Origin: CBDCUW01 sp965222745
Lineage (GTDB): Bacteria; Planctomycetota; Planctomycetia; Pirellulales; Pirellulaceae
Direction: 5' to 3'
Assembly: GCA_965222745.1 (NCBI GenBank)
Contig: CBDCUW010000004.1
Span: 186,001-250,000 of the forward strand
Length of the DNA stretch: 64,000 nt
Position numbers and translations under genes: made by a program. Each line of letters opens with the position of its first letter. Position 1 is the stretch's first letter. Shown in pieces: positions 1 to 8,980 of the stretch. The notes under the pieces were generated by a model. It saw only the letters and a list, made by a program, of their open reading frames with translations. It searched no databases and was not told the origin of the DNA.

Positions 1-888
1 GATCGCGCCCTTGTCTTGGACCACGTCACTGAGCGGTCCGCCCCGCACCCATTCCATGGAAAAGAAATGCTTGCCGTCGTCTTCGCCGAAATCGTAGATC
101 TGAACCACGTTGTGATGGGTCAGCTGCGCGGCGGCGTAGGCTTCACGAGTGAAACGGGCGAGCGAAGAGGCGTTGTCGGCCAGCCGGCCCCGGATGGTCT
201 TGAGCGCCACCAATCGGTCCAGCGAAATCTGTTTTGCCTCATAGACCGCTCCCATCGCGCCGCGGCCGAGCAAACGCAGGATTCGGTAGCCGCCGAGTTT
301 TTCAGGAATGTCGCTATCCTCGCTGGATTTCGACGCGGCATCGCGACCAGCGGACGGACCCGCCGAAACGACCGGAGCGGCCGAAGAACTCCGGTCACTG
401 CCTGCACTGCTGGATACCGATACGCCGTCGACCGCTTCGTCCACTGTCGAATCGACGTTGCCCACCGTCCGAGCGGCGCCGTGCTTTCGGCTTTCCAACA
501 TCGTTTGGTCGGTACCGGCCGCCGTATCGATCGTCGCTTGAGTTTCGGAAGTAGCCGTTTCCTGGATCTTCGCGTCCATCACTGGTGTGGCTGCGTCGGA
601 GGCATCGACCGTTGCATGGACTCCGCCGGCTGCTGCTGCCGCAGCTCCACTAGCACCAGCAGATACGGTTTGCGAAGCCTTGACGGCAGCCTTTTTTGCC
701 GAAGCTGCTTTTTGCGCTGACTCCGGCGACGCTTTTGCGTCTCGTCCCACGGTGACTTTGGGCGGGTCTTCCTCACTGACCTTCAGGCGAAACCGTTTGC
801 TGCAACGCTTGCACGTCGGACGATACAGCCCCGGTTTGGGTTGGTTTAGCGAAAGTACCGATTCGCATTCCGGGCACTTGATTCGCAT
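1..888 (-). CDS. Serine/threonine protein kinase with N-terminal zinc finger (partial, N-terminal 296 aa)
   Basis: The protein begins at 888 and runs off the left edge. Residues 1-32 form an MJ0042-type zinc finger with Cys5, Cys8, Cys26 and Cys29. An Ala/Ser/Thr-rich low-complexity linker follows to about residue 195. A Hanks-type kinase domain starts near 199, with a glycine loop (GRGAMGAVYEA, 208-218), the ATP-binding Lys230 in VALK and the helix-C Glu249. The catalytic loop lies outside the window. The gene is downstream of the pseudokinase and sigma factor on the same strand, with a 138-bp gap, so a shared signalling operon is likely. Kinases of this type phosphorylate Ser/Thr on protein targets; the target here is unknown. 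This reading frame is open to the window edge without a stop. Confidence 0.9.
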   Translation of the reverse strand, partial: MRIKCPECESVLSLNQPKPGLYRPTCKRCSKRFRLKVSEEDPPKVTVGRDAKASPESAQKAASAKKAAVKASQTVSAGASGAAAAAAGGVHATVDASDAATPVMDAKIQETATSETQATIDTAAGTDQTMLESRKHGAARTVGNVDSTVDEAVDGVSVSSSAGSDRSSSAAPVVSAGPSAGRDAASKSSEDSDIPEKLGGYRILRLLGRGAMGAVYEAKQISLDRLVALKTIRGRLADNASSLARFTREAYAAAQLTHHNVVQIYDFGEDDGKHFFSMEWVRGGPLSDVVQDKGAI

Positions 889-1026
889 GACGTTGACTCG
901 GCAATGGCAATGGAAAACAACTAAAAACGATGCATGAAAAAATGACAGTCCGCTGGGACAAAAATGTTGGATGCAAATGATAATGTTTCTTTGCCGCAGC
1001 GAGTGTTTTAGCGACGACTTTGACTT

Positions 1027-2337
1027 TCAGTCGCTGGCCGAAAACCACTGCCGGAGTCTCTTTCGCCACGGAAAACGATCGGCAGTTTTTTCAGCCGCTG
1101 ATCTGCTTTCGCCATCGGATTGACGAATCAGCAGTTCGCCGATTCTGCCGCACGCTTCGGACGGATATTTCTCGGCGATTCCACGAACATCGGCGGTGAT
1201 CTGTTCGGACCGATCCGATGCAGGTCTTGCAACTTCGTTCGACCGGTCGCCAGCCCAATCGACCGAAGCCACCACGATCAACTTGATCAGGCTTTGAGTG
1301 TCTAAATCGATTCGCGCCGCCACCGAGCGCGGTGCAGCGATCCCTTCCCCGCAGCGCAACCAGTGCGAAAGGCCGTGCAGGTTGCAGATCGCATCCACGA
1401 CCTGAATCTGCCCGGCATGGTTGACCAACAGGTTTTCAAACTGGATGCCGCCATGGGTCGCTCCCGCTTCGTGAGCCGCTTGCACGGCGAATGCGACCGA
1501 TGCCAAGTCGCGTAGTTCAACACGCCGGCCTCGCGATTCGCACTGTTGCCATGGCCGGGCGAAAATCCAGGGACGAACCACCGCCAGTCGCCGACTTTGA
1601 ATGGCCGCAACACGGGGCGCGATCCAGGCACGATTGCGAACCTTTGCCGCCGCCTCGCAGGCATCAAGAACTTCTTCCTGTTGTGCGGCAGTAACGTGGG
1701 AAGGCAATTCAACCACTTTGAGCGCCAACTTGGTTCCCCGATCGGCGTCGCGTCCTTGAATCAACCAACGTCCCGGACTACAGGCGACCGACTTTTCAGC
1801 GACAAACCACGGCGGCACGTCAACCGGAAACGCGATCTCCAGACGACCATCGGCGAACTCCGTGGTCGGTTCGATCGAAAACTCCGCAGAACCAGTGGTC
1901 GAATCCTCGCTGGCCCGCCGCGAATCCCCCAGCCCAATCAGCGCTGACGCCATCGCCGCCGGTGTGACTCCTTCCAGCTGCACCAGCTCGCGAATCGGTG
2001 CCGCTAGATCAGGAAACCGTTTCACGTATTGTTCGACGTCGACCGCCACTCCCAATTCATTGGCAACGCAAAGTTCGGCATCGATCAAATCGAGCCGAGT
2101 CGAATCGGCTGACAGATCGGGAAACTCGTCCAGATAAGTTTCGACGCTGACCGTGTGTCCCATCCGCCGCCTCTGGATCAAGTCGATGCAGGCCAGATCG
2201 ACCAGTCGGCTTTGATCGAACTGATGGCTGGCCAGCAGCTCCGCCAGTTTGGCGCCGGGTTGGCGAACCCGTTTTTCTCGCAGCCAATCGATCAATCCGT
2301 CGATAGAAACCCGGCTCGGATCGATGACGTCACCCAT
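1027..2337 (-). CDS. Serine/threonine pseudokinase-like protein
   Basis: This 436-aa protein resembles planctomycete Ser/Thr kinases. Residues 1-125 carry the helical linker usually placed before the kinase domain (VSVETYLDEFPDL near 63-75). A degenerate kinase fold covers about 180-400. The ATP Lys is kept (ALKVV, Lys207). The HRD motif reads HGG (295-297), so the catalytic Asp is replaced by Gly, and DFG reads DAI (315-317). Catalysis is therefore improbable, and a scaffold or regulator role is inferred. Its start overlaps the end of the sigma-factor gene by 8 bp, which implies translational coupling. Residues 363-377 (GDRSNEVARPASDRS) are encoded by a DNA repeat that also occurs in the thymidine phosphorylase gene. 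Confidence 0.75.
   Translation of the reverse strand: MGDVIDPSRVSIDGLIDWLREKRVRQPGAKLAELLASHQFDQSRLVDLACIDLIQRRRMGHTVSVETYLDEFPDLSADSTRLDLIDAELCVANELGVAVDVEQYVKRFPDLAAPIRELVQLEGVTPAAMASALIGLGDSRRASEDSTTGSAEFSIEPTTEFADGRLEIAFPVDVPPWFVAEKSVACSPGRWLIQGRDADRGTKLALKVVELPSHVTAAQQEEVLDACEAAAKVRNRAWIAPRVAAIQSRRLAVVRPWIFARPWQQCESRGRRVELRDLASVAFAVQAAHEAGATHGGIQFENLLVNHAGQIQVVDAICNLHGLSHWLRCGEGIAAPRSVAARIDLDTQSLIKLIVVASVDWAGDRSNEVARPASDRSEQITADVRGIAEKYPSEACGRIGELLIRQSDGESRSAAEKTADRFPWRKRLRQWFSASD
1211..1251 (-). repeat. Small palindrome-containing repeat inside the pseudokinase gene
   Basis: Contains GGCGACCGGTCGAACGAA with flanks similar to the copy in deoA (46851-46895). In frame in both genes. Confidence 0.75.
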
Positions 2338-2944
2338 TTGCGAAATCCTCGTTGCTAAGACCGATGTCGTTGCGCACGCGATCCAGCGCGCGCTTGACCC
2401 GCATACGTACCGCGTCGGCGCTCAGCCCGAGCGCTTCGCCAATTTCGTTCCAGTCTCGGTTCTCCAGCATCATGTCAATCGCCTTGGCGTCTTGCTCATT
2501 AAGCATGGCGCGGATACGAGTGATCACTTCGCGCCGCAAAGCGATCTGACTGGGCGTGGTTTCTTGGTTCGCAACGGTCATGTCTTCGACCGGCGTCGCT
2601 TCATTGCGACGAAAGTCACGACATTGCCTGGCGAGTGTGCGGAAGGTATCGAGGACCTGGTTGTCGATCGCCCGCATCACATAGGCCAACACATCATCGG
2701 GGCTGACCACCTGGCTGCCGTAGCGGCGGACCAGGTCGGCCATCACGTCGTTGCAGATGTCCATCGATTCGGCTTGCCCGGTCAGCCCGTACTGCCGCAA
2801 CCGCGTGCGGGCTCGTCGACGCAACTGGTCACCGAATCGCCGCCAAACCGCCTCGATCGGCTGAGGCGATTCCGCGCGCCGGCCCGTTGCCGAGACGTCG
2901 TGATCCGAGCAGGCGGGGTCAGCAGGAGGAGGATTCGGTTTCAT
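2330..2944 (-). CDS. ECF-type RNA polymerase sigma factor
   Basis: The 204-aa protein has a helical region 2 (about 30-105) and a region-4 helix-turn-helix near the C-terminus (about 150-195: DWNEIGEALGLSADAVRMRVKRALDRVR), the -35-binding motif of sigma-70 family factors. The first 30 residues are Pro/Ala-rich and probably disordered. It is the first gene of a minus-strand set followed by a pseudokinase (8-bp overlap) and a zinc-finger kinase. Planctomycetes often place ECF-like sigma factors beside Ser/Thr kinases, so kinase-controlled transcription is a reasonable inference. No anti-sigma factor is visible nearby. The family is clear; the regulon is unknown. Confidence 0.85.
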   Translation of the reverse strand: MKPNPPPADPACSDHDVSATGRRAESPQPIEAVWRRFGDQLRRRARTRLRQYGLTGQAESMDICNDVMADLVRRYGSQVVSPDDVLAYVMRAIDNQVLDTFRTLARQCRDFRRNEATPVEDMTVANQETTPSQIALRREVITRIRAMLNEQDAKAIDMMLENRDWNEIGEALGLSADAVRMRVKRALDRVRNDIGLSNEDFANG

Positions 2945-3313
2945 TTCGCAGTCTCAGTTCACCGGCCAGCACACCGCTCGATTCGATCGCCGGGTCTACC
3001 ACGACGATAGGCGAGATCCGTGCGGCCAAACGAACAGAATGTGGCAAAATGCCTAGAATCTGGCGTGAAGGTATCGATACCCGTCATTATGACACGGAAC
3101 CGTCGACGATTTCTGCGAAATCGTATTCCAAGGTAGGCCGACTGTCGGCGATTTCTCCGAAATCGCTACGCTAAGACCATCGTAGGCCGTAACAAGCAGA
3201 CCCCTACGGTGCCGGAACTGCGGTCGCCTGTTGGAAGTTTTTTCGTCGCCCGCGCGGGCAGGCACGAACCGACCCCGCGCAACTACGGCATCTTTCCGCG
3301 ACCGCGGTCCGGC
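2945..3313. other. Intergenic region filled with dispersed repeats
   Basis: No convincing gene. It holds two related small palindromes (about 3102-3130 and 3144-3169) and one copy of a roughly 140-bp repeat (3178-3317). Confidence 0.6.
3102..3169 (-). repeat. Two copies of the GATTTC-GAAATC palindromic repeat
   Basis: The second unit contains GCGATTTCTCCGAAATCGC, the reverse complement of units at 28011, 29440 and 34835. The first unit is a diverged neighbour (CGATTTCTGCGAAATCG). Confidence 0.75.
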
Positions 3314-3317
3314 CTAC
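3178..3317 (+). repeat. Dispersed intergenic repeat of about 140 bp, copy A
   Basis: Bounded by GTAGGCC at the left and GGCCTAC at the right. An inverted, diverged copy lies at 45174-45320; both share the blocks GTGCCGGAACT and GAAGTTTTTTCG. The right end overlaps the stop codon of the FHA gene. Confidence 0.7.
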
Positions 3318-6300
3318 TCGACTTCTGACTCGGCCGATTTCGGCTCGTCCCTTGGGTCTTCCATGGGACCGTCGACCTCGAAATCGGTTTCTTCGTTTTC
3401 CGACGCGATCAGCCGGCGCTTGGCTTCGCCAAAGAGCTGCCAGCCCTCGTGGATGCAGATGCCTGCAACCACAATGGTCATGGCGACCGCCAGGAATCGA
3501 ACGGCGCCAGGAATGAAAATGAAGCAAGCGACACCGCAGACCAGCGCCACGGCTGCAAAGAAAAACTTCAGGATTCCCTTGACCTGCGTGTCACGCGACT
3601 GGACTCGCGCGCTGCGATTGATGGCGCTGCGAGCCGATTGGTTGGCCAATTCCCTCATCGCCGACAGGTTGCTGTGTTTTTCGGGTGCTTCCGATCGGGG
3701 CACCAGCGGCGCGTTGGGATCGGCCGGCGGTTGGGACTCGCCCGACTCCAGCGGTTCACCTTCCGGAGCCAACAAGCGAGATTCAGCCATGTCGAGCGAA
3801 CTGGTGGATGCCGTCAGCGCGACCGTTTCCGGTTTTGAGCCGTCATCCGGTTCTCCCTGAACGCGTTGCAAGAGCCGGTTCATGTAGGCTTCGATCGAAT
3901 CGTCGTCCGGTTCCGAACCAGTACCCGGCTGCGGCTCCTGCTCCACAGCGACCGGTTCATCCTGCGGCTCGTTGTCGGCAACATCCTCTTCTTCGGCACC
4001 GAAAGAAGTCTCAGACTGCTCGGTCGAACCGCCAAATTCGCTGATTGATTCTTCGCCGAGTTGGTCACCTTCCTCAATGGACTCGGTTCGATAACCGTCC
4101 TCTTCGTTGGTCCAAGAGCTTGCCAAGGCTTCTTCAGGATGCTCTTGATCCCAAGAATTCCCCACACTCTCGTCCATCAAGTAGGTTCCCTCCTCCTCCT
4201 GAGGATCTTCAGCATCAGCGCTGAGGTCCTGAATCAGCATGCTGGCCAGAGAACCGTCGACGACATCCTCGTCTTCGTAGTCCGTTGCCGGCGGCTGAGA
4301 ATCAGCTTCGGAAGAACCTGCGTGAAAGCTTTCTTGCTCGGACGTATCGGAGTGGTCGTCCAACAGCTGCGTTTGAGAAACATCGTCCGATTCATCATCC
4401 TCTGACGAATAGGCCGAACTCCAGGGATTCTCCGCCTCCGCTTCCAGCTCTTCGGCCGCCGTCCAGGGTGACGTTACATCGGTGGGATCGTCCTGCTGCA
4501 AATCGACGTTGCTGCCGGCGTCTTCGGATTCTTGCAAGTGATTGTCGTCGGAAGTGTTGGACCACGAATCGCCTGCTTCCGGCAAATCGTACGCACTCGA
4601 TGCGTCGGACGGTGCATCGCCCCAAGCTGCCGACTCTGACTCACTTGACTCGGCAACCGACCACGACGAATCCTCCGCCTCCTCCGCCGGCTGGGGAGCC
4701 TCGGAGGGTTCCGATTGCCACACCGACGAAGACTCAGCCCAGAGATTCTCGGACGATTCGGCGCCACTCTGCTGGCTGGTTTCGATGTCGTTTGGAGTTT
4801 CGACGGCGCCCGACTCATCCGTCTCAGCAGCGCTTGGCCAGTACGAAGCTTGCTCGGCTGACTCTCCGGCGTCGGATGGCTCGTCATCGCGATTGTCAGT
4901 GGACTCCCATACCGACGAAGACTCACCCCAAGGATTCTCCGGCAGAACACTATTGTTCAAATCTTCGGTATCGGGTGACTGGTCATCGTCGCCAGCGTTG
5001 GATTCCCAGACCGACGAGGACTCGCCCCAAGGATTTTCCGGCAGAACGCTGTCGGTCAATTCATCGGTATCGGACGACTGGTCATCGGAGTTCCAAGCGA
5101 TGGTGTGCTCGTCCGATTCGGCGACCGCCGTGGAATCATCCTCCTGTGCATCAGCCAGCGAAGCAGCGTCTTGATTCGATTCAGATGAGGGAAGCAACTC
5201 CGATTCGTCCACGCTCCATGTCGGAGAATCCAGTTCCGAATCGGCTTGCTCGACTTGCGGATCGGAAAGAACATCAGCCGGATCCGCGCCATCGACTTCC
5301 ATCGCCGACTGATCCGTTTGATCTGTCTCCAAGTCGGCAAATTCCACCGGCTCGTTGACCAACGATTTGGGCTCTTCGTTCGACAGGGACGGTTCATCCC
5401 ATGCCTCGACCGCCGGCGACGCTTCCGGTTCGATCAGTGGTTCGGAGTCAGACTGTTGGGCCTGCGAATCGTTGGAATCGTAACTCGGCCAAGCTTCATT
5501 GGCATCTTCATCGGCGGACAGTTCGGATTGAACTTCACCAGCAAAATCGTCCGCCCTGCCATCGGAATCTTGTTGAGCTGTCGACGGGGGTGAATCGTGG
5601 CTGGCCGATTCGTGCTCCGTCTGTTCGGCAACATCCAACTCTTCCAGACGAGCCAACGTGGCGTCGTACTCTCGTTTCATCTCGGCGAGTTGACGATTGG
5701 CGCAATCCAATTCTTCGCGCAGCGACTGCCATGCTTCGTCACTGGGCCGTGAATCGGCGAGTTGCCGCATCTCGTCCTGTTGGGCCGACAGTTCATCGCG
5801 ATCGGCGCTGATCTGGTCACGTTCGCTGCGAAGTTGTTCACTCTGCTGGCTCAGTTCGTCACACTTGTCGCGCAGCTCGTCACACTGCGCGGTGATCTGT
5901 TCGCACTGGGCGGACAGCTGGTCGCGCTGCAAGGACAGCTGGTCGCGTTGGGCAGCAAACTCGTCACGTTGGGCAGCAAACTCGTCACGTTGGGCGGTGA
6001 CTTCATCGCGAGCGGTCGCGATCTCATCGCGTTGGGCGCGCATCTCTTCGTGCTGGACCTGTATCTCTTCCAGACGCGAATTCAGCGAGTCGTTCGCTTC
6101 CCGAAGCTCGCTCAATTCGCCGTTAGAACGGGCCAGATCGACCGACAACTGCTCCACCGTCTGCCGCAGCTGTTCCGCTTCTTCCGCCCAACTTTCACGA
6201 TCGACGTTCCCTTTTTCTTCGCCCTGACTGATCAGGTGCTGCAGATCGCGAACCGTCTGGCATGCCTCTTCGTAATCGGACTGCAGCCGGCCCGATTCCT

Positions 6301-7609
6301 CGCGAGCCTCGGTGACCGATTGCTGCAGCTGTTCTACCTGCTGGCGAAGCTGGTTGGCAATCTCTTCGCTCTGTTCGATCCGCTGCTGGTGGGATTGAAT
6401 TTCGTCACCCTGATTGGATCGCAGCGCTTCCAGCTCTGCCGAAAGCTGTTCGACCCGCGCTTCGGCCTGATGGCGCAGCGCGTCGCTTTCGGCTTGGGAA
6501 TCGATCGCCTGATCCCGAGCCTCTTCCAACTCATGCCGAATCCGCTGATGTTCTTCGCGCTGCTGCGATTCCTCCAGCTGGAGCTGTTCCTGTTGTGTGG
6601 ACAGTTCGTCGATTTGCTCGTTCAGTGAAACGAACTGTTCCCGCATACGCTGCACCGCATCGCTGGCCGCTTGGGCTTGTTGTTGCGATTGTTGAAGCTG
6701 CCGCGTCGCTTCCTCAATCTGTTTGCGATAGGCGTTTTCCTGCTGATGAAACTGGGTTTCCAAGGTGCGAATTTCATTTTCGCGACGTTCGTAAACCCGC
6801 TTTTGCGCGTAACTCTCTTCGCGCAGTTGAATCAGCTCCTGCTGTTTCTGTGCGTATTCCTCGTGGATCTGAATCGCGGCGGCCTCCTGCGATTGCAGTT
6901 GAGCCTCGCGGCGATAGAGGTGCTCGGCCCTGGCCCACAGTTCTGACTCTCTGCCCCGCAGGTTTTCTTCGCGATGATCACAGCGCGATTCGCGGCGATC
7001 ACACTCCGCTTGCCGCGTCCGCCACTGTTCGACTTCCCGGCGAAGCCTCTCTCTCCAAACCACTTCTTCCGTCGCTGGTAGTTCGCTCCCCTCTTTGTCG
7101 GCCGGTGTCGGCTGTGACGAAAGGGCCGACGCCGGGGGCGATGCTAGTGCCGATGGCAGATTGGTGGGGGCCGACTGACTTGACGTCGACAGTAGCTCGA
7201 ACCGATACGATCCCATCCGCAAGATGTCGCCGACCTTCAGGACGGTTTCCGACGTGCTGGTGCCGTTGACCTCGACAGGCTCCGAATAGGCGCGAATCAA
7301 AATCTGCTGGACATCGCGGATCAACACCGCGTGCATCGGACGGAGCGTTTGGTCGCCCAGGCGAATCGAGCAGCCCTCGGCGCTGCCGAACGTGTAACGG
7401 TTTCCGGTCAGCCGGAGACGCCTGACAGGGGCTCCCGGTCGAAGCACACGAAATTCAATGGCCCCGTTATCGGTGCCACGATCCAGATTCAGTGGATCAG
7501 CAGCATCATCGCCGGCGGCCGGATTTGGCAGATCGGGCGCCGAGGCAAAAGTCAAACCTGCGGGGTTCCATGCATCCGGACTCGCCTGGGTATGGCTCGT
7601 GTGATTCAT
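3314..7609 (-). CDS. Giant FHA-domain, coiled-coil, membrane-anchored protein
   Basis: 1431 aa from the chosen start at 7609, which has a GAGGGTGAG ribosome site just upstream. The frame stays open to 7870, giving up to 87 more residues, but without a good site. An FHA domain lies at about 52-140 (phosphothreonine-binding fold; EFRVLRPG to SYRFELL). A long coiled coil at about 160-720 contains heptad tandems of the 'QRDEFAA' type. Then comes a highly acidic Ser/Glu/Asp-rich stretch to about 1330 with repeats of 'ENPWGESSSVW'. Two membrane helices lie at about 1346-1390, followed by a short charged tail. It probably sits in a membrane with a long disordered or rod-like arm and reads phosphorylation, perhaps by the nearby kinases. 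That partnership is inference. Confidence 0.85.
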   Translation of the reverse strand: MNHTSHTQASPDAWNPAGLTFASAPDLPNPAAGDDAADPLNLDRGTDNGAIEFRVLRPGAPVRRLRLTGNRYTFGSAEGCSIRLGDQTLRPMHAVLIRDVQQILIRAYSEPVEVNGTSTSETVLKVGDILRMGSYRFELLSTSSQSAPTNLPSALASPPASALSSQPTPADKEGSELPATEEVVWRERLRREVEQWRTRQAECDRRESRCDHREENLRGRESELWARAEHLYRREAQLQSQEAAAIQIHEEYAQKQQELIQLREESYAQKRVYERRENEIRTLETQFHQQENAYRKQIEEATRQLQQSQQQAQAASDAVQRMREQFVSLNEQIDELSTQQEQLQLEESQQREEHQRIRHELEEARDQAIDSQAESDALRHQAEARVEQLSAELEALRSNQGDEIQSHQQRIEQSEEIANQLRQQVEQLQQSVTEAREESGRLQSDYEEACQTVRDLQHLISQGEEKGNVDRESWAEEAEQLRQTVEQLSVDLARSNGELSELREANDSLNSRLEEIQVQHEEMRAQRDEIATARDEVTAQRDEFAAQRDEFAAQRDQLSLQRDQLSAQCEQITAQCDELRDKCDELSQQSEQLRSERDQISADRDELSAQQDEMRQLADSRPSDEAWQSLREELDCANRQLAEMKREYDATLARLEELDVAEQTEHESASHDSPPSTAQQDSDGRADDFAGEVQSELSADEDANEAWPSYDSNDSQAQQSDSEPLIEPEASPAVEAWDEPSLSNEEPKSLVNEPVEFADLETDQTDQSAMEVDGADPADVLSDPQVEQADSELDSPTWSVDESELLPSSESNQDAASLADAQEDDSTAVAESDEHTIAWNSDDQSSDTDELTDSVLPENPWGESSSVWESNAGDDDQSPDTEDLNNSVLPENPWGESSSVWESTDNRDDEPSDAGESAEQASYWPSAAETDESGAVETPNDIETSQQSGAESSENLWAESSSVWQSEPSEAPQPAEEAEDSSWSVAESSESESAAWGDAPSDASSAYDLPEAGDSWSNTSDDNHLQESEDAGSNVDLQQDDPTDVTSPWTAAEELEAEAENPWSSAYSSEDDESDDVSQTQLLDDHSDTSEQESFHAGSSEADSQPPATDYEDEDVVDGSLASMLIQDLSADAEDPQEEEGTYLMDESVGNSWDQEHPEEALASSWTNEEDGYRTESIEEGDQLGEESISEFGGSTEQSETSFGAEEEDVADNEPQDEPVAVEQEPQPGTGSEPDDDSIEAYMNRLLQRVQGEPDDGSKPETVALTASTSSLDMAESRLLAPEGEPLESGESQPPADPNAPLVPRSEAPEKHSNLSAMRELANQSARSAINRSARVQSRDTQVKGILKFFFAAVALVCGVACFIFIPGAVRFLAVAMTIVVAGICIHEGWQLFGEAKRRLIASENEETDFEVDGPMEDPRDEPKSAESEVE
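4700..5045 (-). repeat. Intragenic repeats coding ENPWGESSSVWES-like units
   Basis: Within the FHA gene, a block coding 'ENPWGESSSVWES' occurs twice almost identically (about 4894-4950 and 4990-5045). A third, diverged unit (ENLWAESSSVWQS) is coded near 4715-4760. They look like recent internal duplications in a disordered acidic segment. Confidence 0.7.
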
Positions 7610-8253
7610 ACTCACCCTCACTGTCCCTTCCGTTTCAACGTCTTCAATCATCAATGGGTAATGTCTGCGACCATCGCCGGGCCGGCTGAAAATGATCGCT
7701 CCGAGCGCGCGCAACCATCGTCGGTGCGACGCAGCGATACCCCATGTCCCTTTTCGGACACCCGGAGCCTTTCCAGTTAGTGAATCTGCGAGGGATGCGT
7801 CGCTTTTAGCAGACCTTGACGGCATAACCGCCAGTCCACACAAGCAAACCACCCAAAAGAGTGGCGTCAATTCGGAAATGTCCAGGTTCCGATCGAGGAG
7901 ATTTCGACAGGAAGTGAGGCCCGCAAAGCCTTTGCATTCCCTACTTTGCGCACCGGCGGTGACGAAAAAAAAGACGATTTGTCAGCCAGAAGGGGGATTT
8001 CCCTACCCTCGTTTCTATCATTGGGCCGGATCGAGTTTCACTCGCCCGTTGCAAACCGGATCGGATCGGTCTGCGTAGCAACGGTGTGTTCGGCGGAAGA
8101 GGCCTCTCCGGCCCGTGTCCGTCCGAGCGGCCCGAATCGACGTCGCTGTGGGACGTGATGGGGATGAAACTTTGTTGTTTCAGGAGTGAAAGTGCCGGTC
8201 TTGTACGCAAGAGCAGCCCCGATTGAAGTGCTTCCAATAAACAAGGTGATGCG
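7610..8253. other. Divergent intergenic region
   Basis: Between the FHA gene and the DksA-like gene. Part of it (7610-7870) is open in the FHA frame. I see no other gene. An AAGGTG ribosome site precedes the start at 8254. No clear promoter was recognised. Confidence 0.4.
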
Positions 8254-8667
8254 ATGTCCAGAAAAGATGCCATTGAAAAACTCCGAGAGACGCTGGTCCG
8301 CCGACGCGATGCGCTGCGCCGCGCGCTGTCGGGCGACTTGAGTCTGCTGCAAGAACTGCATCAAGCGAAAACGGGTGACGTTCTAGATGCTGCCGCCGAT
8401 ACCGTCCAGGATGAACTGAACAGCCAGTTGATCGAGGCGGAAAGTCGCGAATTGAATGCGATTGATGATGCGATCGCTCGAATCGAACAGGGCGTGTACG
8501 GAAAGTGTGACGCTTGTGGCAAGGCGATCCCTCTGTCACGCCTGCGCGCCGTTCCCTATGCCACCGACTGTATCGGTTGTCGTCGAAAAGCGGAAAGCCG
8601 CAGTAATGCCGCCGGCGTCGTTTCGTGGAACCGCGTTTTTGACAACGCGGAAGTCGACTCGATGTAG
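8254..8667 (+). CDS. DksA/TraR-family C4 zinc-finger protein
   Basis: 137 aa. An N-terminal coiled-coil hairpin (about 1-75) is followed by a TraR/DksA C4 zinc finger with Cys85, Cys88, Cys106 and Cys109 (CDAC and CIGC). Members bind the secondary channel of RNA polymerase and tune initiation, often with ppGpp. The acidic tip typical of DksA is not obvious, so this may be a general DksA-like regulator and not a true DksA. It stands alone with an AAGGTG ribosome site and a strong rho-independent terminator 48 bp after its stop, so it is probably monocistronic. Confidence 0.9.
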   Translation: MSRKDAIEKLRETLVRRRDALRRALSGDLSLLQELHQAKTGDVLDAAADTVQDELNSQLIEAESRELNAIDDAIARIEQGVYGKCDACGKAIPLSRLRAVPYATDCIGCRRKAESRSNAAGVVSWNRVFDNAEVDSM

Positions 8668-8714
8668 CCGCCCCGACATCACGCGTTTATCTTTCGGAAG
8701 CACCGTTTCAGCGC

Positions 8715-8746
8715 AAACGGCCGGCCAATTGTCCGGCCGTTTTTTA
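8715..8746 (+). terminator. Rho-independent terminator after the DksA-like gene
   Basis: The 8-bp GC-rich stem ACGGCCGG / CCGGCCGT (8717-8724 with 8733-8740) has an 8-nt loop and is followed by six T. Confidence 0.9.
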
Positions 8747-8980
8747 ATGCGCCATCCATGCCGGTTCTGACAAATGACCGGCTGAGGGATGCCGCAACCA
8801 TCAACCAGCAAGCTGGCCCGCGGTGATGGTCGATGCCTAAGATTGCACCATCTCCCACCACGTCCCACTTGGTGCAACAGAGAATCCTCCTCCCCCAGAA
8901 AATCACTCGCGTCCATGGTTTGTGCATTCGATTCAACACTCACCGGAAACCGTTTCCGTTTGCGGAAAAGCGATCGTGCA

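Noticed and set aside
16..720. 234-aa plus-strand frame at the left edge
   Set aside because: It is the shadow of the zinc-finger kinase on the other strand, which has clear kinase motifs.
4285..5358. 357-aa plus-strand frame rich in Arg, Pro and Ser
   Set aside because: It is opposite to the acidic repeats of the FHA protein and has no domain; a compositional shadow.
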